From JANPLG01 sp964609085 (lineage in GTDB: Bacteria; Armatimonadota; SYMT01): DNA of 57,901 nucleotides. How positions within the stretch are numbered: the stretch's first letter is position 1; every line of letters starts with the position of its first letter. This document shows positions 1-9,065 of this stretch, piece after piece. The notes below the pieces were generated by a model that saw only the letters and a program-made list of their open reading frames with translations, searched no databases and had not been told where the DNA came from. A program made the translations under genes and the position numbers. The stretch is taken from the NCBI GenBank assembly GCA_964609085.1, contig CAZSRZ010000016.1:1-57901 (forward strand), in the 5' to 3' direction.

Positions 1-79
1 AGCGTCGAAGGAGGGAGAGTCGAGGCCGGCGAAGCATGAGCGGATGTCGGCGGCGAGCGCCGACGGCGGTGGGGGATCC

Positions 80-3000
80 GTGAAGTCATCGATCTATGCT
101 GGGCGTGGATGGTTGCCCGGCGCGTTGATCCTCGGGCTCATCGCCGTCTGGCTGGTCCCCAGTTCGGCGCAGGGCGGCTTTCGTCCGCCGATGGAGCCGG
201 CTGCCCCTCCCCCGAGCGCCAGCGTGGGCGAGTTGATCAAGAAGATCACGGCGCTGGTGGGGCAGAAGAAGCTCGACGAAGCCCGGACGGCGGCGGATCT
301 GGCGGTCGCCGCCGCACGGGCTGCCGGCGACCGTCCCGGCGAGGCGCTGGCGCTGGCTCAGCGGGCTCCTTTGTTGGAAGCACAGAGCCGGCATGCCGAA
401 GCGATTGCGGACTGGGATGCGACGGCGTCGGCCTGGGCTGCGGCCGGGGATGGTCCGGGTCAGGTGAGGGCGCTCTTGAGCGTGGCGCTGCTGCTGACGC
501 AGACCGGCAAGGCGAACGATGCACGTGATCGGTTGGACCGCGCAGTGGCGGTGGGCAGGCAGGAGGTGCGGCGCTCTTTCGCCCTGGGCGTCGAACTCCT
601 GAGGGGCGCTCAGCCCTTCCTGACGCGGGGCTTGCTGCGCGAGACGGAGCAGATCTACCGCCTCTGTCTTGAAATCTTCGACAGAGTGATCCCCGACTCC
701 GCCGGCGTCGCCGCCGTGTTGGACGGACTCGGCAATGTGGTAAGCGAACGAGGCGGTCTGCGCGAGGCGCGCGCTCACCACGAGCGTTCGCTCGCGATCA
801 GCATCCGGCTGGAGCCAGACTCATACGGCGTCGCGAGCAGCCTGAACAATCTCGGCAGCCTGGCATTCGACGAGGGGGACGTGCTCGGCGCGGCCAGTTA
901 CTACGAACGGTCGCTCTCCCTCCTGCGCAAGCTCTCCGGCACGATGGGGAATCGGGACTACTCCTACGACATCGCCGGACTTCAGGTCAATCTGGGTGAT
1001 CTGATGCGTCAGCAGGGCGACCTTGAGGCGGCCAGGATGTGGCTGGACCGGGCCATGGAACTCCTGGAGCAACGCTTCGCGGGGTCGGAGTTTCACGCCA
1101 ATTGCATGATCAACCTCGGCAACGTGGTCTGGCGGCGCGGAGACCTGGACGGCGCAATGGAGCTGTACCGCAAGGCGCTGGCGCTGCAGCGGCAGCGTGC
1201 GCCGGGTTCAATCCGCGTCGCCAGCATCCTAGCCAACATCGGGAACATCCTTGCCGCGCAGGGCGCGGTAGTGGAGGCGGGAGCTCACTATCGAGAAGCA
1301 CTGGCCATTGAGGAGAAAGTCGCGCCGAGGTCGCTGCAGGTGGCGGTGACGCTGGAGAGCCTCGGCAATCTGGCAGCAAACGTGGGTCAGCAGGATCTGG
1401 CCACCAGCTACTATGAGCGGGCGCTCAGCATCAATCAGGAGCAGGCGCCGGACAGCCTGCCGGTCTCGGCCAGCCTGAACAATCTGGGCATCCAAGCCCG
1501 CATTCGCGGCGACAGCGCCGCCGCCCGACGCTACTGCGAGGGCTCGCTCGCTATCCGCGAGAAGCTGGCACCGGGCTCGCTGGAGCTGGCCGCCAGCCTG
1601 AACAACCTCGGAAACGTGCTGCGCGACCAGGGGGATCGGCAAGGTGCGCTGCGACGGTTCACCCGGGCGTGGAACGTTGTGCGGTCACAGGCCACGCAGG
1701 TGACGGGCGACGAGGCGCAGCGGCGATTTGGGGCTTCCTATCTCCACTACGCAGCATCCCTGCAGCAGGCATTGCTGGTGGAAGGACAGCGGAACGCCGC
1801 CATCCAGGTGCTGGAGCAGAGCCGGGCCCAGGCGCTATTGCAAACGCTCTCCACCCAGGGCCTGTACCGGCTGGCGACTCCCGAGGCGCGCGCCCGATAT
1901 GTCGGCGAGCTGAATGCCGAGAGCATCGCTCGACGGGAACACATGCGGGCGGCCGAAGGCGCACGCGCCGCCGCCGCGGCCGTGGAAGCTGCGAGTGGCC
2001 GGCCCGACGCGGAGCGTGCGCTATTGGGTCAGAGCTTGAAGGATGCCTTGGAGCAGGAGCGTCAAGCGCGAGAGGCGGTAGTGGAGCAGCGACGAAAGAC
2101 CGAGACGGCGCTGGCACGCGTGCGGGCCGCCACGCGCGGCGGCGCTCTTGGCGAGCCGCTGCCGTTTGAGAAGGCGAGATTGGCGCTGAAACCGGGCGAG
2201 CTCTTCCTCGCCTACGCCCTGGGCGAGTTCGAGTCCACCCTGTACCTGGTCGAGCGCTCGGTGCCGGTCGTCGCCCTGCGGCTTCCAAGCGCGGAGCGAA
2301 CGCTGAATCAGGCCATCGGCCGGGTTCGAGGAGGATTGGCTCGCCCCGACCGGCCGGCCCCCAAGGCTGACCTGAAGGCCCTTGCCGGGATGCTCCTTCC
2401 CGCCGCCGCTGTCGCGCGCATCAAGGCGGCGCGACGGGTGCTTCTCTCCCCGGACGGATCGCTCTGGCTGTCGCCGTTTGCCGCCCTTCCCCTGACCGGC
2501 ACCGCCAGACCGCTAGGGCTGGAGAAGCCGCTGCTGATGGTTCAGTCGCTGGGCGTCTACGCACGCACGCAACTGGTTCCCCGGGAAACGACATCGCTGC
2601 AGGCCCTGGCGCTGGGGGGCTGTGTGTATGGAAACGCCCCCGCTACTGCGGCGGGCGCACCGACGGGGCGCGGTAAAGGAGCCGGGCTCCGTGAGACCGC
2701 GCGAGAGCTGCCTCCGCTTCCGGCCTCTAAGGGAGAGGCCACCGCGGTGGCGGCTCTGTTCGGCGGGAAAGCGCTGACAGGCTCTGGTGCCAACGAGGCA
2801 GCCCTGCGCCGGTTGATGGGCTCGGCGCGTATCATTCACCTGGCCACTCACGGTCGCTACTTCGAGGGCGACACTCTCCTCTCCGGCGTGGTATTGAGCG
2901 CCTCCGCGGCTGGCGTCTCCGCTCATCCGGATGCCGACGGCGTTTTCGAAGCAGCCGAGTTACTGGATCCTGCCGTGCGCTCGCGAGCAGAGCTGGTGGT

Positions 3001-3298
3001 CCTTTCCGCCTGCGAAACTGCCCGCGGGCGGCGCGAGCATGGCGAGGGCCTCGTCGGGCTCAGCCGCTGCTGGCAGATTGCCGGCGCGCGAAGTGTCGTC
3101 GCCAGCCAGTGGTCCGTGGCCGACCAGAGCACGGCGGAGTTGATGGTCGCCTTCCACCGGGGCCTGAAGACCGGGCTCGCCAAGGATGAGGCCTTGCGGC
3201 GGGCCATGGCGACCAGCGCCCGGCGCAATCCACACCCGTTTTACTGGGCGCCGTTCATCCTCATCGGCGACCCCGCGCCCCTGCCGCGCAGGCACTGA
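80..3298 (+). CDS. TPR-CHAT protein, exported or membrane-anchored
   Basis: Large protein of about 1072 residues. A hydrophobic N-terminal segment (LPGALILGLIAVWLV) looks like a signal peptide or anchor. It is followed by about a dozen TPR units of roughly 40 residues (recurring SLNNLG...GD...A...Y..AL.I) to about residue 540, then an Ala/Glu/Arg-rich coiled coil (about 560-680) and a C-terminal CHAT domain. The caspase-like dyad is visible as His in LATHGR (about residue 924) and Cys in LSACET (about 978), so the protease looks catalytically intact. CHAT is a clan CD peptidase-like domain; TPR arrays bind protein partners. I prefer the GTG start at 80 because it begins just before the hydrophobic segment and follows a GGGGGA stretch. 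An in-frame ATG lies at 44 and the frame is open to the window edge, so a longer N-terminus is possible. Substrate and trigger are unknown. Confidence 0.88.
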   Translation: MKSSIYAGRGWLPGALILGLIAVWLVPSSAQGGFRPPMEPAAPPPSASVGELIKKITALVGQKKLDEARTAADLAVAAARAAGDRPGEALALAQRAPLLEAQSRHAEAIADWDATASAWAAAGDGPGQVRALLSVALLLTQTGKANDARDRLDRAVAVGRQEVRRSFALGVELLRGAQPFLTRGLLRETEQIYRLCLEIFDRVIPDSAGVAAVLDGLGNVVSERGGLREARAHHERSLAISIRLEPDSYGVASSLNNLGSLAFDEGDVLGAASYYERSLSLLRKLSGTMGNRDYSYDIAGLQVNLGDLMRQQGDLEAARMWLDRAMELLEQRFAGSEFHANCMINLGNVVWRRGDLDGAMELYRKALALQRQRAPGSIRVASILANIGNILAAQGAVVEAGAHYREALAIEEKVAPRSLQVAVTLESLGNLAANVGQQDLATSYYERALSINQEQAPDSLPVSASLNNLGIQARIRGDSAAARRYCEGSLAIREKLAPGSLELAASLNNLGNVLRDQGDRQGALRRFTRAWNVVRSQATQVTGDEAQRRFGASYLHYAASLQQALLVEGQRNAAIQVLEQSRAQALLQTLSTQGLYRLATPEARARYVGELNAESIARREHMRAAEGARAAAAAVEAASGRPDAERALLGQSLKDALEQERQAREAVVEQRRKTETALARVRAATRGGALGEPLPFEKARLALKPGELFLAYALGEFESTLYLVERSVPVVALRLPSAERTLNQAIGRVRGGLARPDRPAPKADLKALAGMLLPAAAVARIKAARRVLLSPDGSLWLSPFAALPLTGTARPLGLEKPLLMVQSLGVYARTQLVPRETTSLQALALGGCVYGNAPATAAGAPTGRGKGAGLRETARELPPLPASKGEATAVAALFGGKALTGSGANEAALRRLMGSARIIHLATHGRYFEGDTLLSGVVLSASAAGVSAHPDADGVFEAAELLDPAVRSRAELVVLSACETARGRREHGEGLVGLSRCWQIAGARSVVASQWSVADQSTAELMVAFHRGLKTGLAKDEALRRAMATSARRNPHPFYWAPFILIGDPAPLPRRH

Positions 3299-3462
3299 TG
3301 CCGGATCGGGCCGCGCAGTCCCACGGCCCAGTGTGCGCTCGGTGACGAGAGGCGGGCGAAGTCCGCGGGCGTACGCCCAGCGGTTCTGTCGCAGGCGCGG
3401 GCAAAAGGCGAAGGGAGGTTGGACGGTACCGGAGCCGCTCTCGGCGACCCTGCGAAGGGCAA

Positions 3463-4437
3463 CTACGCCGCCGCCGCCGCCCGTCGACGAACGTAGCCGT
3501 CCAGGAGCAGGGCGCCGATCAGCAGCACGGCCACTACCACCGAATGCAGCTCGCTCGGGAAGGGTGCCCCGCTCGGTAGCCGGGAGAGCTGCATTCCCTT
3601 CTGGATGAAGACCAGGGTGAGGAAGCCCAGAACCGTGCCCGCGATGCTCCCTTCGCCGCCCGCCACACTGGTTCCGCCCAACACGACGATGGTGATCGCC
3701 TGCAGTTCATACTCTGAACCGATGTCGGCACGCGTGCTGTCCGAACCGGCCGCATAGAGCAGCGCCGCGAGCCCGGCCAGCAGGCCGCTGGTCGCATAGA
3801 CCCGCAGCCGGAGCGCGTGGACGGGCACCCCGGAGAGCCGGGAAGCGGCGGCGTTGAGCCCGACGGCATACACGGCTCTTCCACCACGAGTGCGGGTGAG
3901 GTAGAGCGCGAGCCCGGCGAAGATCGCGGCGATGATCCAGGCCGGTGTTGGCAGCCCCAACAGGTTTGTCCGGTTGAGCGATAGGATCATCTCCGGAAAC
4001 TGCTTGAAGGTGTCGCTCCGCCCAAAGGCGAAGGCGAGCCCCCGGTAGACCGAGAGGGTGGCGAGCGTTACGATCAGCGGCGGCATCCGCCCCATGCTCA
4101 CCAGCGCCCCATTGCCCATGCCGCACGCCGCGCCGACGCCGAGTGCCGTGCACACCGTCAGCGGCCCATTGCCCGTTGCTTTCCAAACCAGCCCCATCAT
4201 GACCCCCGCCAGGGCCACGATCGATCCGACCGACAGGTCGATCCCGCCGATGAGAATGACGAGGGTCATACCCGCCGCAAGGACGGCAAGATGTGCCTGC
4301 GACCGGATCAGCTTGAAGAGGTTCTCGCTGGTGGCGAAATTCGGAACGCCGAGGGAAAGGCCCACCGTGACGACGATGAACAACAGCAACAAGCCATGTT
4401 CTCGCCGGAGACGGGGGGGAGCGGAGCCGAGGGTCAT
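3463..4437 (-). CDS. Sugar-type ABC transporter permease (RbsC-like)
   Basis: Integral membrane permease of about 324 residues of the BPD_transp_2 (ribose/xylose/galactose) class. The diagnostic segment LVILIGGIDLSVGSIVAL lies in the N-terminal third, and the pattern of hydrophobic helices continues to the C-terminus. Members pair with a two-domain ATPase (RbsA-like) and a periplasmic sugar-binding protein. Neither is adjacent: the downstream gene is the convergent TPR-CHAT gene and the upstream gene encodes a thioredoxin-like protein. The transporter must therefore be completed from another locus, or this copy is a relic. The start is uncertain: ATG at 4437 is used, but an in-frame GTG at 4485 would add 16 residues. 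Confidence 0.87.
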   Translation of the reverse strand: MTLGSAPPRLRREHGLLLLFIVVTVGLSLGVPNFATSENLFKLIRSQAHLAVLAAGMTLVILIGGIDLSVGSIVALAGVMMGLVWKATGNGPLTVCTALGVGAACGMGNGALVSMGRMPPLIVTLATLSVYRGLAFAFGRSDTFKQFPEMILSLNRTNLLGLPTPAWIIAAIFAGLALYLTRTRGGRAVYAVGLNAAASRLSGVPVHALRLRVYATSGLLAGLAALLYAAGSDSTRADIGSEYELQAITIVVLGGTSVAGGEGSIAGTVLGFLTLVFIQKGMQLSRLPSGAPFPSELHSVVVAVLLIGALLLDGYVRRRAAAAA

Positions 4438-4500
4438 CGCCAGACTGTTCCCCGCGGCGGCGCGAGGTTCCCTTCTGGGACGCACAGCCGGGCCACCATG

Positions 4501-4533
4501 CGCACAGCCCGCCCAGGCTGGGCGGGCTGTGCG
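4501..4533. terminator. Perfect 16-bp hairpin between two minus-strand genes
   Basis: A 16-bp perfect inverted repeat (arm CGCACAGCCCGCCCAG) with a single central base. It lies 27 bases past the stop of the minus-strand thioredoxin-like gene and before the permease gene. On the minus strand no T-run follows the hairpin; on the plus strand a TTTT lies about 10 bases beyond it. It could be a transcript terminator or stabiliser, or a repeat element. Function is inferred only. Confidence 0.55.
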
Positions 4534-4560
4534 GCTCCTGGTTTTCTACTGGGCCTGCAG

Positions 4561-5100
4561 CTACTTGCCGAGCATGGCCGCGGTCGCCTTGGCGACGTCG
4601 GGGAGACTCTTCTCCGTGACGTCGACGAAGCGGGCTTTCACCTGCTGTCCGACATAGACGAGCACCGTGTTCTTCGCCTGGGGGTTGATGCGATAGGGTC
4701 GCAGGTCGCCCTGACTCGCTCCACCCGGGAGGAAGGTCATCCCGAGGTTGAGCTTCTTGTCGGCAGCCACTTTCTCGATGTCCCGCTTGAGTTCCGGGCC
4801 GCCGAGGAAGACGACGAAGGTGCGGAGGTCCTTATCCTTGTGCTGTTCGCGGAGTTGCTGGATTCCGGCCACCAAACTGGCAGCCTCAGCCGGAGTGTCC
4901 TTGACGAATGCCATGACAACCGGCCGTACACCACTGTTTCATACGTAGCAGAGTTGCTGTCCCTTAAAGGGCCCCGAAACGTCCACCACCTGGAAGGCGC
5001 TGACCCTCTCGCCGGGCTTGAGGCCCGACTCGATGTCCGCGCCGACGGCGGCGGTCGTCGCCACGCCGATGGCGGCGAGGGCAAGACCGAACTTCTTCAT
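4561..5100 (-). CDS. Exported thioredoxin-like selenoprotein candidate (CxxU), TGA at 4939-4941 read as Sec
   Basis: Reading from ATG at 5100 gives a 179-residue protein with a signal peptide (MKKFGLALAAIGVATTAAVGA) and the motif LCYV-U-NSGVRPVV, where U is an in-frame TGA at residue 54. The frame then continues through MAFVKDTPAEAAS...LPGGASQGDLRPYRINPQAKNTVLVYVGQQV to a normal TAG stop. Cys51 and the UGA form CxxU, the spacing of a thioredoxin-type redox centre, and the following RPVVMAF reads as the beta strand and helix after it. From memory, related planctomycete proteins have LCYxC here; I could not check this. A hairpin able to act as SECIS follows the UGA. If Sec is not inserted, only a 53-residue secreted peptide is made. 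Alternatives are a sequencing error at a Cys codon or a pseudogene. A palindrome TGGAGATCTCCA (5106-5117) lies just before the start. Confidence 0.82.
4904..4927 (-). promoter_or_regulatory. Candidate bacterial SECIS hairpin after UGA 4939-4941
   Basis: Eleven bases after the UGA, ACGGCC pairs with GGC-(AUU bulge)-CGU around the apical loop GGUUGUCAU. The loop starts at base 18 after the UGA, within the range known for bacterial SECIS elements, and contains the expected GU. The stem is short and bulged, so this one is weaker than the second candidate in the window. It lies inside the coding frame, as bacterial SECIS elements do. Confidence 0.55.
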
Positions 5101-5270
5101 CACTGTGGAGATCTCCAGTCCGCCGGATGGCGGGTTGGGTGACTCCCCTCAGGCGGCTGCCTGCGGGGCACCTCATGTTGACGGCGCCGGTGCATAGAAG
5201 TTCTGCAAAAGAGTTGATGGATCCGATCGATATCTTCGATAGCTCCTTGCCGCCCGCGCTGTGGGTCGGC

Positions 5271-6803
5271 TCAGCGGGGCTCGGGGGGTGTCGGCTCGGT
5301 CGCGTCAGCCGATCGGACCCGCGGAGGAAGCTCCATGAGTTCAACCATCGGGGTAGCCTCCCGAGCGACCAGGAGCTGGGGAGCCTTGAACAACATGCCT
5401 AGCAGCACCCAGAGGTAGACGCTCCACGGCAGGGACGCGTGGGGCACCGCGATCACGCAGGTGAAGGCGAAGATCAGACCGAGCATCACCGCCACCAGCA
5501 GGTCGTCCCGCATCTGGCCCTCGGGAAGGCGGCGCCATACGCGGAGCGGCACCACGGCCACTGCGGCCACCAACCCCAGGTAGAGCAGCATGCCGAAGAG
5601 ACCCAATTCAGCGGCGGCCGCACCCACGCCGCTATCAATATTGAACTGGTTGAATCCCCGCGCGGCCTCCCGAAAGGCCCCCAGACTGGGAACACCGGCG
5701 GTGTAACCCAGGCCGCGACCGAAGGGATACTCCCACCCCACCTTCAGGCCAATCTGGAGGGGGACCATCCACTTGTTCACCAGCAAGTCGGGGTCAAACC
5801 CGGACGCAAATCGGCTGATGACTGCTGCCGTTGTCAGCGTGACGGCCACGGACAGCCCGCCGATCCCGACCGCCAGCACGGGGACCGCGCCGCGCAGGCG
5901 CCGCAGCAGCAGCACAACGATCGCGGCTACAAGCAAGGTGACCAACGGCCCTCGTGACCCCGATGTAAGGATGCCCGCCGCCATCAACGGAGAGCCGACG
6001 ATGGCGAGACCTTTCAACCATCGAGGGCAGGTGCGCGCCGTGATCAGGACGAAGCCCACCAGCAGGCCGATCATCATGTTCGTCCCGTACGTGCTCGGCA
6101 AGACGTAGGTGGAGAACGCCCGAAAGTGCCGATGGCCGCTGGCGTCTTCGAACCGCATATTGCGGGCGTAGTCGTTCAGCACGTCGGAGTGGCCGACCAG
6201 TGCCACCGGCCCCTGCCGCCACTGGTAGATCCCGTAGAGGGCCGTGAGAATCGACATTACCAACATCACGATGCAGACCTGGCGGATCTGGCGCGCGTCT
6301 TTCAGCATCTCGTAGCCGGCGAAGGTGAGCCAGAGGTAGAGCACCCAGCTCCGCAATCCCGCCAGGCTCCGGATCAGCGGAGCCTCGGGGTTGAGGAGCT
6401 CGAGCACGCACCAGGCCGTGAGCGCCAATATCGTCCCCGTCACGGCATTGCGTGGCAATGGCAGGCTGCGCCCGGCCCTGCCGAAGACCGCGTAGCCGAC
6501 GAGCAGCAGGCACAGCCCTTCCGGCACCACGTAGCCCAGCATGGAGCCATAGCGCAGCTTCACATAACCGGACAAGTATCCTGCCACCAGCAGCACCAGC
6601 AGCGGCAGTTGCGGGCCGAATCGGAGCGTGGCGATCAGCCCCACCAGTATGACCGCCATCCCCACGCCAGCCGACGTCATCCGCTCCGGCCCGAAAACCA
6701 GCACCCCTCCCAGAAGTGCGGCGAGCGCTGCCAGGGGCAGCGCGGCGGCGATCAGCCTGAAGGAAGGGTCTCCCTGGCCCGAGGAGGCGGGATTCTGGAT
6801 CAT
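5271..6803 (-). CDS. Wzy/O-antigen-ligase-like polymerase
   Basis: Polytopic membrane protein of about 510 residues with 10 or more hydrophobic helices. A long hydrophilic loop holds a stretch with TYVLPSTYGTNMM and a following GSRGPL motif, typical of the O-antigen ligase/polymerase (Wzy_C, WaaL) superfamily. It probably polymerises flippase-delivered repeat units at the periplasmic face. It is the last gene of the EPS operon. The start ATG at 6803 is chosen because the frame upstream of it reads through the preceding gene; 13 bases separate it from that gene's stop. It could instead be a ligase; sequence alone does not separate the two. Confidence 0.85.
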   Translation of the reverse strand: MIQNPASSGQGDPSFRLIAAALPLAALAALLGGVLVFGPERMTSAGVGMAVILVGLIATLRFGPQLPLLVLLVAGYLSGYVKLRYGSMLGYVVPEGLCLLLVGYAVFGRAGRSLPLPRNAVTGTILALTAWCVLELLNPEAPLIRSLAGLRSWVLYLWLTFAGYEMLKDARQIRQVCIVMLVMSILTALYGIYQWRQGPVALVGHSDVLNDYARNMRFEDASGHRHFRAFSTYVLPSTYGTNMMIGLLVGFVLITARTCPRWLKGLAIVGSPLMAAGILTSGSRGPLVTLLVAAIVVLLLRRLRGAVPVLAVGIGGLSVAVTLTTAAVISRFASGFDPDLLVNKWMVPLQIGLKVGWEYPFGRGLGYTAGVPSLGAFREAARGFNQFNIDSGVGAAAAELGLFGMLLYLGLVAAVAVVPLRVWRRLPEGQMRDDLLVAVMLGLIFAFTCVIAVPHASLPWSVYLWVLLGMLFKAPQLLVAREATPMVELMELPPRVRSADATEPTPPEPR

Positions 6804-6816
6804 GGGTTCTGAATCA

Positions 6817-7953
6817 TCACCGTGGGCCGTCAGACCCACTCCCCGCAGCGGCGACCACGAGGAGGTCGTGGAGCGCTGTGGCGACTCGTTCATAAGCGTA
6901 ACGCGTGGTGACGGCGTTGCGGCCGGCCACGCCGAGTTCATGTCGCCGATTGGGGTCCTGCAACAACCGATGCAGGCAGGCGGCGAGCGCAGTTGAGTCC
7001 CCTTCGGGGAAGACCTCCCCCCCGCCGGTCTCCCGGATCAGGTGCGGGATGTGCCCACTGTCGCTCCCAACAACAGGTACGCCGCACGCCATCGCCTCGA
7101 TGATGACCCTGCCGAATTGCTCCTTCCATGTCGGCGTGGTGCGCGACGGGACCACCAGCAGGTCCATCGCCCGCAACGCGGTGGCCGCTTCGGTGTGGTC
7201 GACCGGTCCGGCAAATCGGGTGCGCGACTCCAGCCCCAACCTCACGGCCTGTGCCCGAAGCGCCGATTCGGCCGGCCCGGCACCGACCAGCAGCACCGAG
7301 GCAAGATCTCCTGGCAATGCCGCGACCGCCTCCAGGACCAGGTCTACCCCCTTGGCTTCTGTCAGGCGGCCGAGGTAGCCGATCACTGGTCCCGACAGCG
7401 AGTGGGGGAGTGCGGGACCATCCGGGCTGAAGGCGGCGAGGTCGACGGCAAAGTCCAGCAGCGGCGTGGGGCCAGGGTATCCCCGGGCCTGGAGCACGTC
7501 CCGCACTTCATCCGACACCACCGCGATGGCGGCGACGCGTTTGTGAATCCAGCGCTCCACGATCCTGAACGGGACCGGATACCGCTTGAGGATGTTCTGC
7601 TTGGTGCAGAGCACCACCGGAACTCGTCCGGCGGCGGCGCACCATTGAGCCGCAGCCACGGAGTAGGGTTCCTCATCGATGAACAGCACGTCCGGGCGCA
7701 CGTCACGCATCAGCCGGCGGACGCCTCGAACATAGTGATGCAGGGGGATGCTTCCCGCCAGCCGCACTGGCATGGGGTGAAGCGTCAGGCCCCCGTCCGA
7801 CATTGGGGCGCGTAGCGACGGCCCGCCGTACTCGCTTGGCCACGAGGCAGGCATCACCACCGCCACCTCCGCATCGCAGCGGCTCGCCATGCAGGAGTAC
7901 AGGAGCCGGTTGGGCCCTACGACCGCGGAATGGCTGACGGCCAGGACCTTCAT
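6817..7953 (-). CDS. GT4-type glycosyltransferase
   Basis: 378 residues, GT-B fold. The N-terminal donor-independent half starts MKVLAVSHSAVVGPNRLLYS. The C-terminal half has IGYLGRLTEAKGVDL and the retaining GT4 signature EQFGRVIIEAMACGVPVV (EX7E near residue 280). It probably adds one sugar to the lipid-linked EPS repeat unit at the cytoplasmic membrane face. It overlaps the upstream gene by four bases (ATGA), so the two are translationally coupled. Donor and acceptor cannot be read from the sequence. Confidence 0.88.
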   Translation of the reverse strand: MKVLAVSHSAVVGPNRLLYSCMASRCDAEVAVVMPASWPSEYGGPSLRAPMSDGGLTLHPMPVRLAGSIPLHHYVRGVRRLMRDVRPDVLFIDEEPYSVAAAQWCAAAGRVPVVLCTKQNILKRYPVPFRIVERWIHKRVAAIAVVSDEVRDVLQARGYPGPTPLLDFAVDLAAFSPDGPALPHSLSGPVIGYLGRLTEAKGVDLVLEAVAALPGDLASVLLVGAGPAESALRAQAVRLGLESRTRFAGPVDHTEAATALRAMDLLVVPSRTTPTWKEQFGRVIIEAMACGVPVVGSDSGHIPHLIRETGGGEVFPEGDSTALAACLHRLLQDPNRRHELGVAGRNAVTTRYAYERVATALHDLLVVAAAGSGSDGPR

Positions 7954-9065
7954 CCTCCGGCCTCCGCCAGCCGCTCATAGGTGGTCAGGTATTCGTTCGC
8001 CGTCGCGGACCAGGGGCGTGCCTCCGCCGCGTGGCGCGCCGCTGCGCCCAAAGCTCGCCGTTGGGCGGGATTATCCACCAGCGACTGCATGGCGCGCCGG
8101 AGGCTCGGGGTATCCTCCGGATCCTGCAGCACGATACCGGCTCCAGCCGAGAGCAATTCGGCCGCACCGACCGTTTCCGTGGTGATGACGGGGATGCCGC
8201 ACGCGGCCGCCTCCAGGCAGACGAGCGAGAAGGGCTCATATCGGGACGGTGCCACCAGGAAGTCGGCGGCGCCCATCAGATGTGCCAGATCACGGCGATG
8301 GCCGAGAAAGTGGCAGCGAGCCGCGATGCCGAGCGACGTTGCGAGCGCGGGGTAGGGGCTGCCATTGACTGCTCCCGCGATCGCCAGCCGCAGCCCCGGC
8401 ACGCCGGTGAGGGCGCGCAACACGGTGTCCAGGTTCTTGCGCGGGGTGCGGAGATCGCCGACGAATAGGGCCAGCGGAGCATCGACGGGCAGCCCGAACT
8501 CCCGGCGATCTACCGACCGCGGCCGGAACTCTTCCAGATCGACGCCGTTGTGGATCACGAGCACCCGATCATCTGGAATCCCGAGGCTGACCAACTGGCT
8601 GCGCACCAGCGAGGAGACGGCGACGACACAGGCTGCCTGATTCAGGGCTCGTCGCTCCCAAATAGCGTTGAGTCGCCGGTAGAGACGGCGGTATGTGGAT
8701 CGGGCGTCGTTTCCCCGAGGCGGCGGCTCTGCTCTGTGCAGATAGTGCACGGCGTTCAAGGTGTGTACCCGATCCAGAGTGTACCCGCAGGCGTGGAGCA
8801 CACCCGCCTGCGTTTCACCCTGAAGTTGGCGCGTCGCCTTCCGGCTGAAGGCAGCTATCTTGAGGAGTACGGGGCGGGACGGCCACGGATGAATCCAGTG
8901 GCGCCGGATCGCGGCCGGTAGATCACCGTCGATGCGGTCGGCGTAGAGGTGGACCTCCCACCCCGCGTTCGCGGCAGCGAGGGCGATCTCGAGATTCACC
9001 CGTCCCTGGCCGTCCCCTCGCGTGACGTTGTGGGTCACCAGCCGGAGCCGCGGTGGGCGCGTCAT
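7950..9065 (-). CDS. GT4-type glycosyltransferase
   Basis: 371 residues, starting LRLVTHNVTRGDGQGRVNLEIALAAA. A LFVGDLRTPRKNLDTVL nucleotide-binding strand and SRYEPFSLVCLEAAACGIPV (EX7E near residue 280) identify a retaining group-1 transferase. It overlaps both neighbours by four bases in the EPS operon. Substrate unknown. Confidence 0.88.
   Translation of the reverse strand: MTRPPRLRLVTHNVTRGDGQGRVNLEIALAAANAGWEVHLYADRIDGDLPAAIRRHWIHPWPSRPVLLKIAAFSRKATRQLQGETQAGVLHACGYTLDRVHTLNAVHYLHRAEPPPRGNDARSTYRRLYRRLNAIWERRALNQAACVVAVSSLVRSQLVSLGIPDDRVLVIHNGVDLEEFRPRSVDRREFGLPVDAPLALFVGDLRTPRKNLDTVLRALTGVPGLRLAIAGAVNGSPYPALATSLGIAARCHFLGHRRDLAHLMGAADFLVAPSRYEPFSLVCLEAAACGIPVITTETVGAAELLSAGAGIVLQDPEDTPSLRRAMQSLVDNPAQRRALGAAARHAAEARPWSATANEYLTTYERLAEAGG

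Noticed and set aside
80..3298. TPR-CHAT as a Craspase-type (type III-E) component
   Set aside because: No gRAMP-like effector, CRISPR array or RNA-guided partner in the window, and the protein has an export-like N-terminus.
3367..3378. GGGCGTACGCCC palindrome between convergent genes
   Set aside because: Too short to call a terminator or operator in GC-rich DNA; no T-run.
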